From: Maribellus sp. CM-23
GTDB taxonomy: Bacteria; Bacteroidota; Bacteroidia; Bacteroidales; Prolixibacteraceae
Direction: 5' to 3'
Length of the DNA stretch: 64,000 bases
Assembly (NCBI RefSeq): GCF_021354595.1
Contig: NZ_JADWYJ010000010.1
Coordinates: forward strand, 1-64,000
Shown here: in pieces, positions 9,634 through 18,497 of the stretch
Position numbering within the stretch: the stretch's first letter is position 1
Layout of the letters: each line of letters opens with the position of its first letter
Program-made: the position numbers and the translations under genes
Notes under the pieces: generated by a model
Databases searched by the model: none
What the model was told of the DNA's origin: nothing
Seen by the model: the letters and a program-made list of their open reading frames with translations, nothing else

Positions 9634-9899
9634 TCATCGCCTTTTTAATAATCTTTCGTAAAGCAGGTGTACCCGTTTTATTCTCACCTGATTTTCCTGT
9701 TCAATTTCAGAAGGGGCTACTCCAGCAATAAAAAGGAAGAACGAAAGAATTAGGTCAGTTAAAGTACAACAATGCCAAGCAGAATCACTCATTTGTCCAT
9801 ACCTGAAGTCCCAACTCCCCGGTTGGTTCACCATGATCATGGCGGCAATGGCTACTCCTCGAAACACATCGAGAGCAATTACTCTTTCGCATTTTTCAT
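9634..9899 (-). pseudogene. Broken DUF5009/HGSNAT-like acyltransferase gene (N-terminal remnant)
   Basis: The translated fragment reads LDVFRGVAIAAMIMVN then, after a gap, TLTDLILSFFLFIAGVA. This is the start of the COG4299/DUF5009 family, multi-pass membrane acyltransferases related to heparan-glucosaminide N-acetyltransferase, normally about 370 residues. Only about 80 codons remain before a TGA at 9634. At the 5' end the plausible ATG (9897-9899) is out of frame with the homologous part, so a small indel has occurred. It follows the aldolase gene by 39 bp and was probably the last gene of that operon. Family assignment is from recognised motifs only. Confidence 0.7.
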
Positions 9900-9938
9900 A
9901 TATTCTTGTCGAGTTATAAGAGTGATTTATTCAATTTC

Positions 9939-11006
9939 TCAGCTCAACCATTTGTCCCTGTTTTGAGCAACAAACTCATCATCATTTAGATGGGGATAGA
10001 CCGCATAAACCCGGTCAATTTCAGCTTTCTGCGACGGAGAAAGAACTTCCCGTTCATCCAGCGTCCAGATGCCTTCCAGCAGTCCCTGACGACGTAAAAC
10101 CTCGTGAAGGCCTACGATACAACCTGCAAAATTATGGGCAACATCAAAAAACGCGGCATTCGTATCGGTTACCTCATGAGCCAGCACCAAAGCTTCTTTC
10201 ACATCACGATCCAGCTTGCCGGCCTGAACACTTTCCAGTAAGTTTACGGCAGCATGGGTCCACACGGCCCAATGTCCCAATAGTCCTCCTACTACACGCT
10301 TGGCGTGTATTGTTGAGTCCACCGGAATTTGATACTCCGACAGTAAATCCACCACAATATTATCGTCATTCCCGGTGTAAAGAGCAACCTGATCAGCACG
10401 ACCGGATTCAACTACTCCACGAACCACATCCAGGGTATGATAACGATTGAACGGAGCCATTTTAATTGCGATCACGTTCTCAATGCGCGCAAATTCACGC
10501 CAAAATTCAACATCCAGTTTCCTCCCGCCAACTGCCGGTTGCAGGTAGAAACCAATTACCGGGATAACTTCAGCGACAGCCCGGCAATGCTCAAGAATAG
10601 CAAAGTTAGAGTCTTCAGCAAAAGCAGCCACACTTAGCAGAACAGCATGAAAACCGTTTTTAAGCGCCAAGCGGGCTTCGGCTACCGCCTGTTCTGTTCG
10701 TCCAATAACCCCGGCAATTCGGATAACCGGCTTTTGCGTTCGGTGCTGAAAACTATCAAATTCCTCCCGAGCAATCTCCAGAACTGGCTCAAAAAGGCCA
10801 ATTTTCGGTAGTCGTATTTCAAACTGGGTTGTGTGAACTGCTACGGCCACTCCTCCTGCACCCGCATCCAGGTAATACCTCATCAGAGCACGTTGACGTC
10901 GTTCATCCAATTTCCGCGATTGATTCAAAGCCAACGGGAGTGCCGGTATAACCACTCCCTGTCGAAAGCGGGTTAGGACATCTTTAGGTATTTCGCTATA
11001 ATTCAT
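9939..11006 (-). CDS. Dihydrodipicolinate synthase family aldolase
   Basis: A 355-residue TIM-barrel protein of the DHDPS/N-acetylneuraminate lyase superfamily, class I aldolases acting on 2-oxo acids. The probable Schiff-base Lys is K182 in NVIAIKMAPF, and Tyr154 in IGFYLQPAVG takes the place of the family Tyr. It is about 60 residues longer than DapA, with an extended C-terminus, so true lysine biosynthesis is unlikely. It is read from the sugar-utilisation operon, 11 bp after the epimerase-like gene, which points to a catabolic retro-aldol step. The substrate is unknown. Confidence 0.8.
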   Translation of the reverse strand: MNYSEIPKDVLTRFRQGVVIPALPLALNQSRKLDERRQRALMRYYLDAGAGGVAVAVHTTQFEIRLPKIGLFEPVLEIAREEFDSFQHRTQKPVIRIAGVIGRTEQAVAEARLALKNGFHAVLLSVAAFAEDSNFAILEHCRAVAEVIPVIGFYLQPAVGGRKLDVEFWREFARIENVIAIKMAPFNRYHTLDVVRGVVESGRADQVALYTGNDDNIVVDLLSEYQIPVDSTIHAKRVVGGLLGHWAVWTHAAVNLLESVQAGKLDRDVKEALVLAHEVTDTNAAFFDVAHNFAGCIVGLHEVLRRQGLLEGIWTLDEREVLSPSQKAEIDRVYAVYPHLNDDEFVAQNRDKWLS

Positions 11007-11017
11007 CGTATTGTTGT

Positions 11018-12055
11018 TTAGTAATTGCCATCTCTGTTTTCAAAATGGGTTGGCTTCCCCAAAAGTTTATGCTTCCCTGACACCCACTGGGCTGTCCAGT
11101 AAATCAGTTTGTCAATACCTACTTCCGGTTTGCCAAATCGTTTGAAGGATTCTTCTGCATTGCCCAACAATGCGGTCTCTGCTTCAACTCCTTTCAGTGT
11201 TACTTTCTTGTTCATCAATTCGCCAAATTTTAACGCAGTTTCGCGAACGGAGAGTAATTCAGGGCCTGTTATATTCAAGGTTTTCGCAGGACTCTCACAA
11301 TGCTCAATGGCCCGTAAGATCATGGCATTGGCGTCTCCCTGCCAAATCACATTTACATAGCCCATGGTAACATCAATTGGTTTTTCTTCCAATACTTTGG
11401 TGGCGATATCGACCAAAACACCATAGCGCATTTCAACTGCATAAAACAGCCGGATCAGCGAAACAAATGTATGGTTCTTCAGACTTCCAAATTCAAAAAG
11501 CCGCTCGCGTCCTAAGCACGACTGAGCATATTCTCCGATAGGTTGTGGCACATCTGTTTCTTTTGATCCCCCACTTTGGTGATGAACATGTGAGTAAACA
11601 CAGCCCGTGGAGAAAGCTACGATTCTTGAGTTTTTGTATTTATCGGCCACTAGCCCGGGCAAGTAAGCATTCATGGCCCAGGTTGCCGATTCGTTCCCGG
11701 TTGTGCCAAATTTTGTCCCGGCCAGGTAGTAAACATTCTTCACATCCGGAAGGCTCCTGACAAAATCCAGATCCAACAAATCGCCTTTCAAGGTTTCAAT
11801 GCCACTCTCCTCCAGCAACTGCCGTTGCGACTCCTCACTAAAGCGTGAAACTCCGATAATTCGTTTCTCGATTCCTGCCTGCAAACAAGCCTCTCTGGCC
11901 ATCCGAGCCATGGAAACTCCCATTTTTCCAGCCACTCCCAGAAAGATCAAATCGCCATCCAGCTTTTTGATCATTTCCACAACTTCCCTGGATGGCCTGG
12001 AAAGAGCCGTCTCCAACTCTTCTTCATTTTCATAATAATCCGGGTACTTTTTCAT
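11018..12055 (-). CDS. NAD(P)-binding epimerase/dehydratase-like protein
   Basis: An extended-SDR-like protein of 345 residues. A Rossmann glycine motif (FLGVAGKMG) is seen at about residues 37-45 and the FSTGCVYS strand near 150. The expected catalytic YxxxK reads YAQSC, so the Lys is absent and normal SDR chemistry is doubtful. The C-terminal part resembles sugar-nucleotide epimerases. It lies between the M20 deacylase (82-bp gap) and the aldolase (11-bp gap) in the same operon. The role is probably oxidation or epimerisation of a sugar-derived intermediate; this is inference. Confidence 0.72.
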   Translation of the reverse strand: MKKYPDYYENEEELETALSRPSREVVEMIKKLDGDLIFLGVAGKMGVSMARMAREACLQAGIEKRIIGVSRFSEESQRQLLEESGIETLKGDLLDLDFVRSLPDVKNVYYLAGTKFGTTGNESATWAMNAYLPGLVADKYKNSRIVAFSTGCVYSHVHHQSGGSKETDVPQPIGEYAQSCLGRERLFEFGSLKNHTFVSLIRLFYAVEMRYGVLVDIATKVLEEKPIDVTMGYVNVIWQGDANAMILRAIEHCESPAKTLNITGPELLSVRETALKFGELMNKKVTLKGVEAETALLGNAEESFKRFGKPEVGIDKLIYWTAQWVSGKHKLLGKPTHFENRDGNY

Positions 12056-12137
12056 AAGTTTAAATTGAATGTCATTTTATGAAACTTGCATGGGCAATTT
12101 AACCAGACTCATTTTGTCCTTCTGCAACCATGCCGTT

Positions 12138-13301
12138 TCATTGATTTAATTCTCCATTTCTGATTATAATTTCCTGGTAAATGGCTACAGCCTGTATTAA
12201 CTTGTCGATGGGACAATACTCATTGGTTTGATGGGCCTGTTTGGGGTCTCCGGGGCCCAAAATAATGGTTGGAGCTCCTCCGTAGAGTTGTTGAAGAACC
12301 GAGCCATCCGTTAAATAGGGCAATGCCTTTACGCCACTGATCCCCTTGACTTTTGAACGACAGACCGCATTTGCCAATTTCGCAAAAGGATCTTGCTCAT
12401 TCGTACGAACAGCTGGGAGATCAACCAGGACATCCAGTTTAATAGCTGATCCCAACTCCTGCTGTAACCGGTCCAGAATCTCACTATGCCCTATCTTTCC
12501 AGTTGAACGAATGTCGATGGAAAACTCAGCATAGTCTGGCACCGAATTGATATTCATTCCCCCGCTCATTCGACCAACATTGACAGTTGGCAGGCCAAGC
12601 AAAGGATCCGGCTCAACATCAAATGTCATTTTTTCAATCTTCTGAATTGCCCGGGCAACTTTATAAATCGCATTGTCCCCTAGCTCCGGCATGGAAGAAT
12701 GGGCTGTTTTCCCCTGGGCTGATGCATTCAGATACAAACCACCTTTATGTCCAACGGCGGGGAAGTTCGCTGTTGGCTCCCCAACTATAATTGCGCTGGC
12801 CTTTCCCGGGCTTGTTATCGTTTTTGCCAACTGAACAGCGCCCTGGCACCCCAGTTCTTCTCCAGCGGTAAACAGAAGCCGGACTCCTCCAAGCGGTTTA
12901 GTCTCCCTAAAGGAGTTGATGGCAGCGCAAATCATAGCAGCAACACCTCCTTTCATATCGCTTGCTCCACGACCATAAATCTTGTCTCCTTCGATTACCC
13001 CTAAAAAAGGATCATACTTCCAGCTTTCTTTTCCAACCGGGACAACATCCAGATGACCGGACAGAACAATTGGGGCATAACCTGCAGATAGTCCTTTTTC
13101 GGCCACAACATGCAACCGGTTATCTGAAAAAACAGGGTATTCAACCTGAAACCCATGGGCGGAAAGTAAATTTCCGATGTAACGGGCTGCATCTGCCTCA
13201 TTGCCTGGCGGATTAACCGTGTTAAAGCGAATCAGCTCCTGAGTTAACAGAACCACATCAGGCAGTTTCCTGCACTCTGATTTCTGAGTATTATAAGACA
13301 T
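12138..13301 (-). CDS. M20-family (ArgE/DapE-type) deacylase
   Basis: A cytoplasmic dinuclear zinc hydrolase of 387 residues. Metal and catalytic motifs are intact: SGHLDVVPVG near residue 80, GRGASDMKGG near 110, AGEELGC near 147, VGEPT near 172, and HQTNEY near the C-terminus. The dimerisation domain lies between. The family removes acyl groups from N-acyl amino acids or amino acid-like compounds. Its ATG overlaps the end of the Nramp-like gene by 11 bp, showing coupling. In this operon it could deacylate an imported N-acylated substrate; specificity cannot be told from sequence. Confidence 0.85.
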   Translation of the reverse strand: MSYNTQKSECRKLPDVVLLTQELIRFNTVNPPGNEADAARYIGNLLSAHGFQVEYPVFSDNRLHVVAEKGLSAGYAPIVLSGHLDVVPVGKESWKYDPFLGVIEGDKIYGRGASDMKGGVAAMICAAINSFRETKPLGGVRLLFTAGEELGCQGAVQLAKTITSPGKASAIIVGEPTANFPAVGHKGGLYLNASAQGKTAHSSMPELGDNAIYKVARAIQKIEKMTFDVEPDPLLGLPTVNVGRMSGGMNINSVPDYAEFSIDIRSTGKIGHSEILDRLQQELGSAIKLDVLVDLPAVRTNEQDPFAKLANAVCRSKVKGISGVKALPYLTDGSVLQQLYGGAPTIILGPGDPKQAHQTNEYCPIDKLIQAVAIYQEIIIRNGELNQ

Positions 13302-14514
13302 TGAAAAACTGCACTAATTTCTGATACATAAAATAAATCATCACCATAATACAGATCAGACCGATAATAGCAATCGCATTCTGCAACAGTCTATTCCGAT
13401 GTGCCCCCATGAGTTTTCGCTGGTTCACCACCAATAGTAAGCCAATTGCAATGGCTGGTACAGCCATCATTGAAGAGGCCTGCGCCATAACCAGAGCATA
13501 AATAACATTTCCGCGAAAGAAAATTGCCACAAACATGCCCAGTAAAAGAATGATCGCGGTAAAGATCTTCGGCATTTTTTCATTCATGGAACGACCGAGT
13601 CCCAAGCTATCAGACAGTAAGCCTCCGCCAATTACGGCATTGACCATGAGAGAGGAAAAAGCCGCAGCACACAGTCCCAAGCTGAAGATAATTTTAGAAA
13701 CACCTCCAAACAAGGCATCCATTTGCTGTGCCATATCTGCTGCCGAGCGAACCACAATGCCTCGTGGCTTCAAAGCTGTAGCCGATGTAATTATGATAAT
13801 CGCTGAGATGGTTGATAGAAAAGCAATTCCGGCGAAAGTATCTTTCAATCCACGGGACAGCTGTTCTTTTTTCCAACCTTTATCCTGTGCCAGGTAGGCC
13901 TGATAGATTGCTGCAGACAAGGCAAATGATGTCGCCATTAACGCAACGATAACTTCAACCTGACCGATCGAAAAAGTCCGTGGAATAAACCCCATGCCAA
14001 CCGAAACAAGGTTCGGCTTAGTCAAAATAAGATTCACCATAAAGGCAACAATCATGATCATTACAATCGCCACCATCAGTTTCTCCAGAACTTTATACAG
14101 GTTTTTAGCCCAAAACAGCAACAAGAGCGCCAAAGGCGTAAAAATCAATGGCCATACCCGCTCATCAATGCCGGTAATTCCCTGCATTCCAATTCCAATC
14201 CCCAAATTATTCCCAAATTGAAAGCTCGAAGTGGATAAAAAGGTAGACAGGCCAATCAATACGGCAAACCAACGTCCGTAGCTTCGCGAAATAACCTCCA
14301 AAACTGATTTTTCGCTTACCACGCCAAAACGTGTTCCCATGGAGGCATAAACCATCATAAAAACAGCAGCCAGCACAATCACCCACAAAAAAGAATAACC
14401 ATGTTCGGAGCCAATTCGTGAGGCAACGGTAATGCTCCCTGGGCCCAAAACAACGGAAGCCATTATAAAACCAGGGCCAATAATCCGTAATGATTCACGT
14501 AGTTTGATTTGCAT
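13291..14514 (-). CDS. Nramp-like transporter lacking the metal-binding motif
   Basis: An inner-membrane protein of 407 residues with about 11 helices and the Nramp opening GPGFIMASVVLGPGS. In true Mn/Fe transporters TM1 carries DPGN; here it reads GPGS (residues 24-27), so both metal-ligand side chains are gone. The TM6 segment reads LMATSFALSAAIYQ in place of the usual MPHNLY. The LeuT-like fold is probably kept but the cargo is likely not a divalent metal. It is placed between DoxX and the deacylase in a sugar operon, which suggests import of an organic compound or a different ion. Automatic annotation as MntH would mislead. Confidence 0.8.
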   Translation of the reverse strand: MQIKLRESLRIIGPGFIMASVVLGPGSITVASRIGSEHGYSFLWVIVLAAVFMMVYASMGTRFGVVSEKSVLEVISRSYGRWFAVLIGLSTFLSTSSFQFGNNLGIGIGMQGITGIDERVWPLIFTPLALLLLFWAKNLYKVLEKLMVAIVMIMIVAFMVNLILTKPNLVSVGMGFIPRTFSIGQVEVIVALMATSFALSAAIYQAYLAQDKGWKKEQLSRGLKDTFAGIAFLSTISAIIIITSATALKPRGIVVRSAADMAQQMDALFGGVSKIIFSLGLCAAAFSSLMVNAVIGGGLLSDSLGLGRSMNEKMPKIFTAIILLLGMFVAIFFRGNVIYALVMAQASSMMAVPAIAIGLLLVVNQRKLMGAHRNRLLQNAIAIIGLICIMVMIYFMYQKLVQFFNVL

Positions 14515-14550
14515 TTTTTCTCCTATAATAACAGGTATGATCCTCCTTGT

Positions 14551-15069
14551 TTATCGACTCGATGACAACACACTCTTTTTGTAAGACAAAAACCTGTCTA
14601 TTCCGGAGATATGACTTGAAGGGAATAAAAACAACACACAGAGAGATGCTATTTCAATTAAATTTTTATTTACAATCCAATAACTTCCCTCCGCATGGGT
14701 GTTGATACCAGCTCCAACGAGAGGGGGGTATGCAAAATAATAAAGCAACAAAAGAATTATCCCCGCTATCTTTAATGGTTTCGAAAATAATCCGATAAAC
14801 AAACCTAATCCGATGACAACCAAGCCCCACATATTTAACGTGTCAACAAAAGCAAGAAGTGATTCAGACCGGGACAGACTTCTAAACAGTGGTGCCAAAG
14901 GACCAATTGCCCCCGCCAAATAAAACTCTGCAGTCCAATTGGGGGTAAAAACCTTTATCAGCCCTTCATACAAAAAATGCCAGCCGATTAAAACTCTCAG
15001 AAAAGTCAATCCAAAAATCTGCCAATTTGAATAGTTATTTTCTATTCTATTTTTTTTTATTTCTATCAT
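14551..15069 (-). CDS. DoxX-family membrane protein
   Basis: A 172-residue inner-membrane protein with four predicted helices and the DoxX-type start (FLRVLIGWHFLYEGLIKVF). The C-terminal third holds LIEIASLCVLFLFP. DoxX proteins are quinol- or thiosulfate-linked, or partners of other oxidoreductases, but most are uncharacterised. It lies 21 bp after the exported Gfo/Idh/MocA gene and before the Nramp-like gene, so it may pass electrons from the periplasmic oxidoreductase to the membrane; that is inference. Confidence 0.78.
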   Translation of the reverse strand: MIEIKKNRIENNYSNWQIFGLTFLRVLIGWHFLYEGLIKVFTPNWTAEFYLAGAIGPLAPLFRSLSRSESLLAFVDTLNMWGLVVIGLGLFIGLFSKPLKIAGIILLLLYYFAYPPLVGAGINTHAEGSYWIVNKNLIEIASLCVLFLFPSSHISGIDRFLSYKKSVLSSSR

Positions 15070-15090
15070 GGTATTCGATTTGTTTCAGTA

Positions 15091-16644
15091 CTAACCAATA
15101 ATTACTTTCTCTCTTTCTGCATCCCATCGCACCACTTTATTGTGTTTGATGGCCAAATTGGCAAGATTAAAGGTCACTGCTTCCTCAAATCCAACATCAA
15201 TATTACAACTGGTTTCACCTTGACCACGGATAGCATCAATCCACTCTTTAAGATGTAAAAAAGTTGCATCAATTACTTTTCCATCAATAAAGGTAGGCCC
15301 GTAACCTCCTTTTATGTATGCCTTTGATGTGGCGGTAGAAACAGCATCAACATCAGCATTGGGTTCATAATAATACATCGGATCAGCACTGTCTGATTCA
15401 ATATCTTTATAACGCTCCGAATAACCATCTTTATACAACATAATTGCCCTGTCAACATCCATTGATGCCTCAGAGCCTAAGATATGAGACTGCCGGTATA
15501 TACCACTTTTTAATGTACCATCGTAGGTCATTGTCAGCCCTCGTTGAGGATAACTGAATATGGCATTGATAACATCAGGCATATCACCATGATTCTTATA
15601 ATAATATTGTCCCCCCATCGCAACAACCATTTCAGGAATTCCAAGATCGAGAACCTGATTTACCCCATCATATTTATGTGAAAAATCATTCCCGGTAACA
15701 CTTGTGCCATAATCACTGTATCGCTGCCAGTTAAAATATCGTTTGGGGTCGAATTCGCACCATGGAGCATTTCCTAAAAATTCTTTCCAATTAATATTAC
15801 TCTCATTTCCTAAAGCATCGAACCTTCGTTGTCTTATCCAAGCTCCGTTTAAGCTATTCCTATTTGTATACGTTTGAACCATTGAAACATCACCCAACAC
15901 ACCTTTTTGGTATAATTCGCGTGCAATTTTAAAACTCATTTGCTGTCTGTTCTCATGCCCCAACTGAAAAATAACCCCTGTAGATTTAATTGTATTTCGT
16001 AACTCCACAGCTTCTTCAATAGTGTGAGTCATTGGCTTTTCAAGATAAACGTGCTTGCCCGCTTTAGCAGCGTCTATAGCAATCTGGGCATGCGTATGAT
16101 CTGGCGTAGAAATTACAATAGCATCAATCTCGTTACTTTCAATCATTTCCCGATAAGTCGTGTAAATTTTTGCCGGTTTTGGCTTTCCTTTACCTCCTCC
16201 AGGCCGAATATCATTTAACGAAATTTCGACCCCGCGTTTTGCATGCAAATCAAACGTATCGCAAACTCCTGCAAATTCAACATTTAAGTCTTCTTGCTCT
16301 AAAAATTCTTGAAATCGTTTGGTATACTTCCCATTTACCGTTTGTTTTTCAACTTCTTCCGGATGAGTATAACCCAATGAATGCAATAGTTGCTCACCTC
16401 GCCAGCCATGCCCAACCAAACCAAACCTCAACCGGTTACCGCTATTACCCGTTGGGCGTTGCAACTTCGCCCCTGGTGCCTCCAGTTGCCTAATCTTTAA
16501 TATCTGCTTGTAATCTTTACTTTTCTCTTCTATTCCTTTCGGAATATTATTTTTGAATTCGAAGGCAAAATAACCAAGAAGCGGAACTGCTGCCAACCCC
16601 TTAATAAAATCACGTCTGAAAATAGATGCCCCATGTTTTTTCAT
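15091..16644 (-). CDS. Tat-exported Gfo/Idh/MocA oxidoreductase
   Basis: A sugar oxidoreductase of about 517 residues. The N-terminus has a twin-arginine signal (FRRDFIKGLAAVPLLGY), so it is folded with its NAD(P) cofactor in the cytoplasm and exported. The dinucleotide motif GLVGHGWRG is near residue 75 and the family EKP motif (YLEKPMTHT) near 205. The start is the ATG at 16644; a TTG three codons earlier is less likely. Exported members have been linked to glycoside oxidation or retaining-type glycosidase chemistry. It follows susD, so it may act on the imported glycan in the periplasm. Confidence 0.85.
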   Translation of the reverse strand: MKKHGASIFRRDFIKGLAAVPLLGYFAFEFKNNIPKGIEEKSKDYKQILKIRQLEAPGAKLQRPTGNSGNRLRFGLVGHGWRGEQLLHSLGYTHPEEVEKQTVNGKYTKRFQEFLEQEDLNVEFAGVCDTFDLHAKRGVEISLNDIRPGGGKGKPKPAKIYTTYREMIESNEIDAIVISTPDHTHAQIAIDAAKAGKHVYLEKPMTHTIEEAVELRNTIKSTGVIFQLGHENRQQMSFKIARELYQKGVLGDVSMVQTYTNRNSLNGAWIRQRRFDALGNESNINWKEFLGNAPWCEFDPKRYFNWQRYSDYGTSVTGNDFSHKYDGVNQVLDLGIPEMVVAMGGQYYYKNHGDMPDVINAIFSYPQRGLTMTYDGTLKSGIYRQSHILGSEASMDVDRAIMLYKDGYSERYKDIESDSADPMYYYEPNADVDAVSTATSKAYIKGGYGPTFIDGKVIDATFLHLKEWIDAIRGQGETSCNIDVGFEEAVTFNLANLAIKHNKVVRWDAEREKVIIG

Positions 16645-16671
16645 ATTCTGCAATTTTTAATTGAAGTAATA

Positions 16672-16717
16672 GTATAAGAGACCGTTCAAGTCCAGCTTGA
16701 CTCAAACAGTCTCTCAT
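16672..16717 (-). promoter_or_regulatory. Stem-loop between susD and the oxidoreductase gene
   Basis: Outer arms AGAGAC (16677-16682) and GTCTCT (16709-16714) enclose an inner TCAAG/CTTGA stem. There is no T run in the direction of transcription, so it is more likely an intercistronic mRNA-processing or stability element than a terminator. Confidence 0.45.
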
Positions 16718-16752
16718 ACCCTCAAGGTAAAACACTTAACAAGTACTTAAAA

Positions 16753-18489
16753 CTAATTATCCCATCCCGGATTCTGAGTTAAATTCTCGTTTAGCAAAAG
16801 CTGATTTTTGGGAATTGCACTTAAATAGTCACGATCAACATCAAACCCGTAACCATTTGGCATTTTATTTTTATACGGATCCAGAAATCCATTCTCATCA
16901 ACAGGAAAAGGATTAATTGAGATCTGTGATGATAAAAATCCTTTTGGTCTTTTTCCCACAATTAATTCATCCATTGCCGCCCAACGTTTTAAATCAAAAG
17001 CACGTAATCTTTCAGAAACAAGTTCAACACGCCGCTCTCTTCTGATTTCATTAATGGTAGGTGACAGGTTAGGAAAATCCCAATTAGGATCAACTGTTAT
17101 ACCTGCAAGATCTAAATTTGGCATACCCGCCCGGGCTCTTAGCTTTTTTATTGTTTTATCAACATCAGCCTGAGAAATTGAGCCTAATTCAGCTTTGGCC
17201 TCAATATAATTAAGTAAAACTTCTGCATACCTGTATATAATGGCAGGAGTCTCTTCAGTTTGAGGAACGTGATAAATCTTTTGTGGATTATAACCTTTAG
17301 CATTCACATAACCAGCAGGAGAATTATATTGAACTGAAGAATTTAGCAAATTGAAAACAGTTTGACGCCAATCAAAGACGGTCCCATCTTCTAAAATTAA
17401 CCATTCAAAATCAGGTGTAGCGATGGTTTGATAAAACCTTGGGTCACGGTTTTGCATTTCAACATCAAGCGTTTCATACCCCTTAAAAAGTGGGCTAACT
17501 GCAATTGGATCACCATCTGTACACAGATACGAATCAGCCAGTGATTTTGTTAATGAATGATTATAAGGGAACTCTCCCATATGATTTGGCTCATTTCGGA
17601 ACACCTCTTCACCTTTCTGCAAAACATTATCAAATTTTTTCCAAAACATCACCTCCTCATTCGAAGAGTAATCCCGCAAAATGAACAGATCATGATAATC
17701 TGAAGTTGGATTACTTGTTGAATAGATGTTGTATACTCCTGAATTCATAACAGCTGTTGCTGCCTCAACTGCTTTCGTAAAAAACTTATTTGGATTTGCA
17801 TTACTTACTCCAAACGGAGTGCCGTTGTGGTATTTTTCCCATGAACCTTCAAAAAGGGCTACCCGACTTTGAATCAAGAGTGCCATCCATTTATTTATGC
17901 GCGAACAACCATCTGTTTTATCTGCAGTAAGGTAAATTGCAGCCGAATCGAGATCAGCAATAATATTATCAGCCACAATATTCCGGGGAGTTCTCGGAGC
18001 ATAAAGTTCAGGTGACTCTGTTCCAATCTCAGTTGAAAACCATTGTATATCCCCATAGTTTTGCAAAAGATCAAAATAAATCATTGCTCTGAAAAAATGT
18101 GCTTCCCCTAAATATTGCTTATACTCTTCAAGCGCAGCATTTTCTTTAACCCGACTGTAGTTATCAAAAAAATAGTTAATATTTCTTACAGGGCCGAAAT
18201 TAATGTTTCTGGCACCATCAAGAGTTCTATTACCATTCAACCACACATCATAATTACCAGTTACAGCATTATCAGAATCAAAATCGCTACCATGTTCACG
18301 TGTTATTGGAAACATGGAACTGGTATAAAATTGATTTACATAGGTTTTTAGATCTGCCGGGCTTTTGAAAAAATCAACTGACCCTACTTGATCTAACGGA
18401 CTCCTGTCCAGGAAATTATCATCGCATGCATTAATGAATAGCATCAATACAATTAAACGAATAGCTATTTTAAAATTTTTCATAATCAA
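16753..18489 (-). CDS. SusD/RagB-family glycan-binding lipoprotein (locus 1)
   Basis: A surface lipoprotein of 578 residues that caps the SusC channel and binds the glycan. Signal peptide and lipobox (LFINACDDN) are at residues 14-22, followed by the family LDRSPLDQV. The TPR-rich fold is shown by FFRAMIYFDLLQNYGDI, and the C-terminal half has ETPAIIYRYAEVLLNYIEAKAE and ERRVELVSERLRAFDLKRW. The last residues NENLTQNPGW are the usual SusD ending. It begins 8 bp after susC. Confidence 0.95.
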   Translation of the reverse strand: MIMKNFKIAIRLIVLMLFINACDDNFLDRSPLDQVGSVDFFKSPADLKTYVNQFYTSSMFPITREHGSDFDSDNAVTGNYDVWLNGNRTLDGARNINFGPVRNINYFFDNYSRVKENAALEEYKQYLGEAHFFRAMIYFDLLQNYGDIQWFSTEIGTESPELYAPRTPRNIVADNIIADLDSAAIYLTADKTDGCSRINKWMALLIQSRVALFEGSWEKYHNGTPFGVSNANPNKFFTKAVEAATAVMNSGVYNIYSTSNPTSDYHDLFILRDYSSNEEVMFWKKFDNVLQKGEEVFRNEPNHMGEFPYNHSLTKSLADSYLCTDGDPIAVSPLFKGYETLDVEMQNRDPRFYQTIATPDFEWLILEDGTVFDWRQTVFNLLNSSVQYNSPAGYVNAKGYNPQKIYHVPQTEETPAIIYRYAEVLLNYIEAKAELGSISQADVDKTIKKLRARAGMPNLDLAGITVDPNWDFPNLSPTINEIRRERRVELVSERLRAFDLKRWAAMDELIVGKRPKGFLSSQISINPFPVDENGFLDPYKNKMPNGYGFDVDRDYLSAIPKNQLLLNENLTQNPGWDN

Positions 18490-18497
18490 TAATGCTT

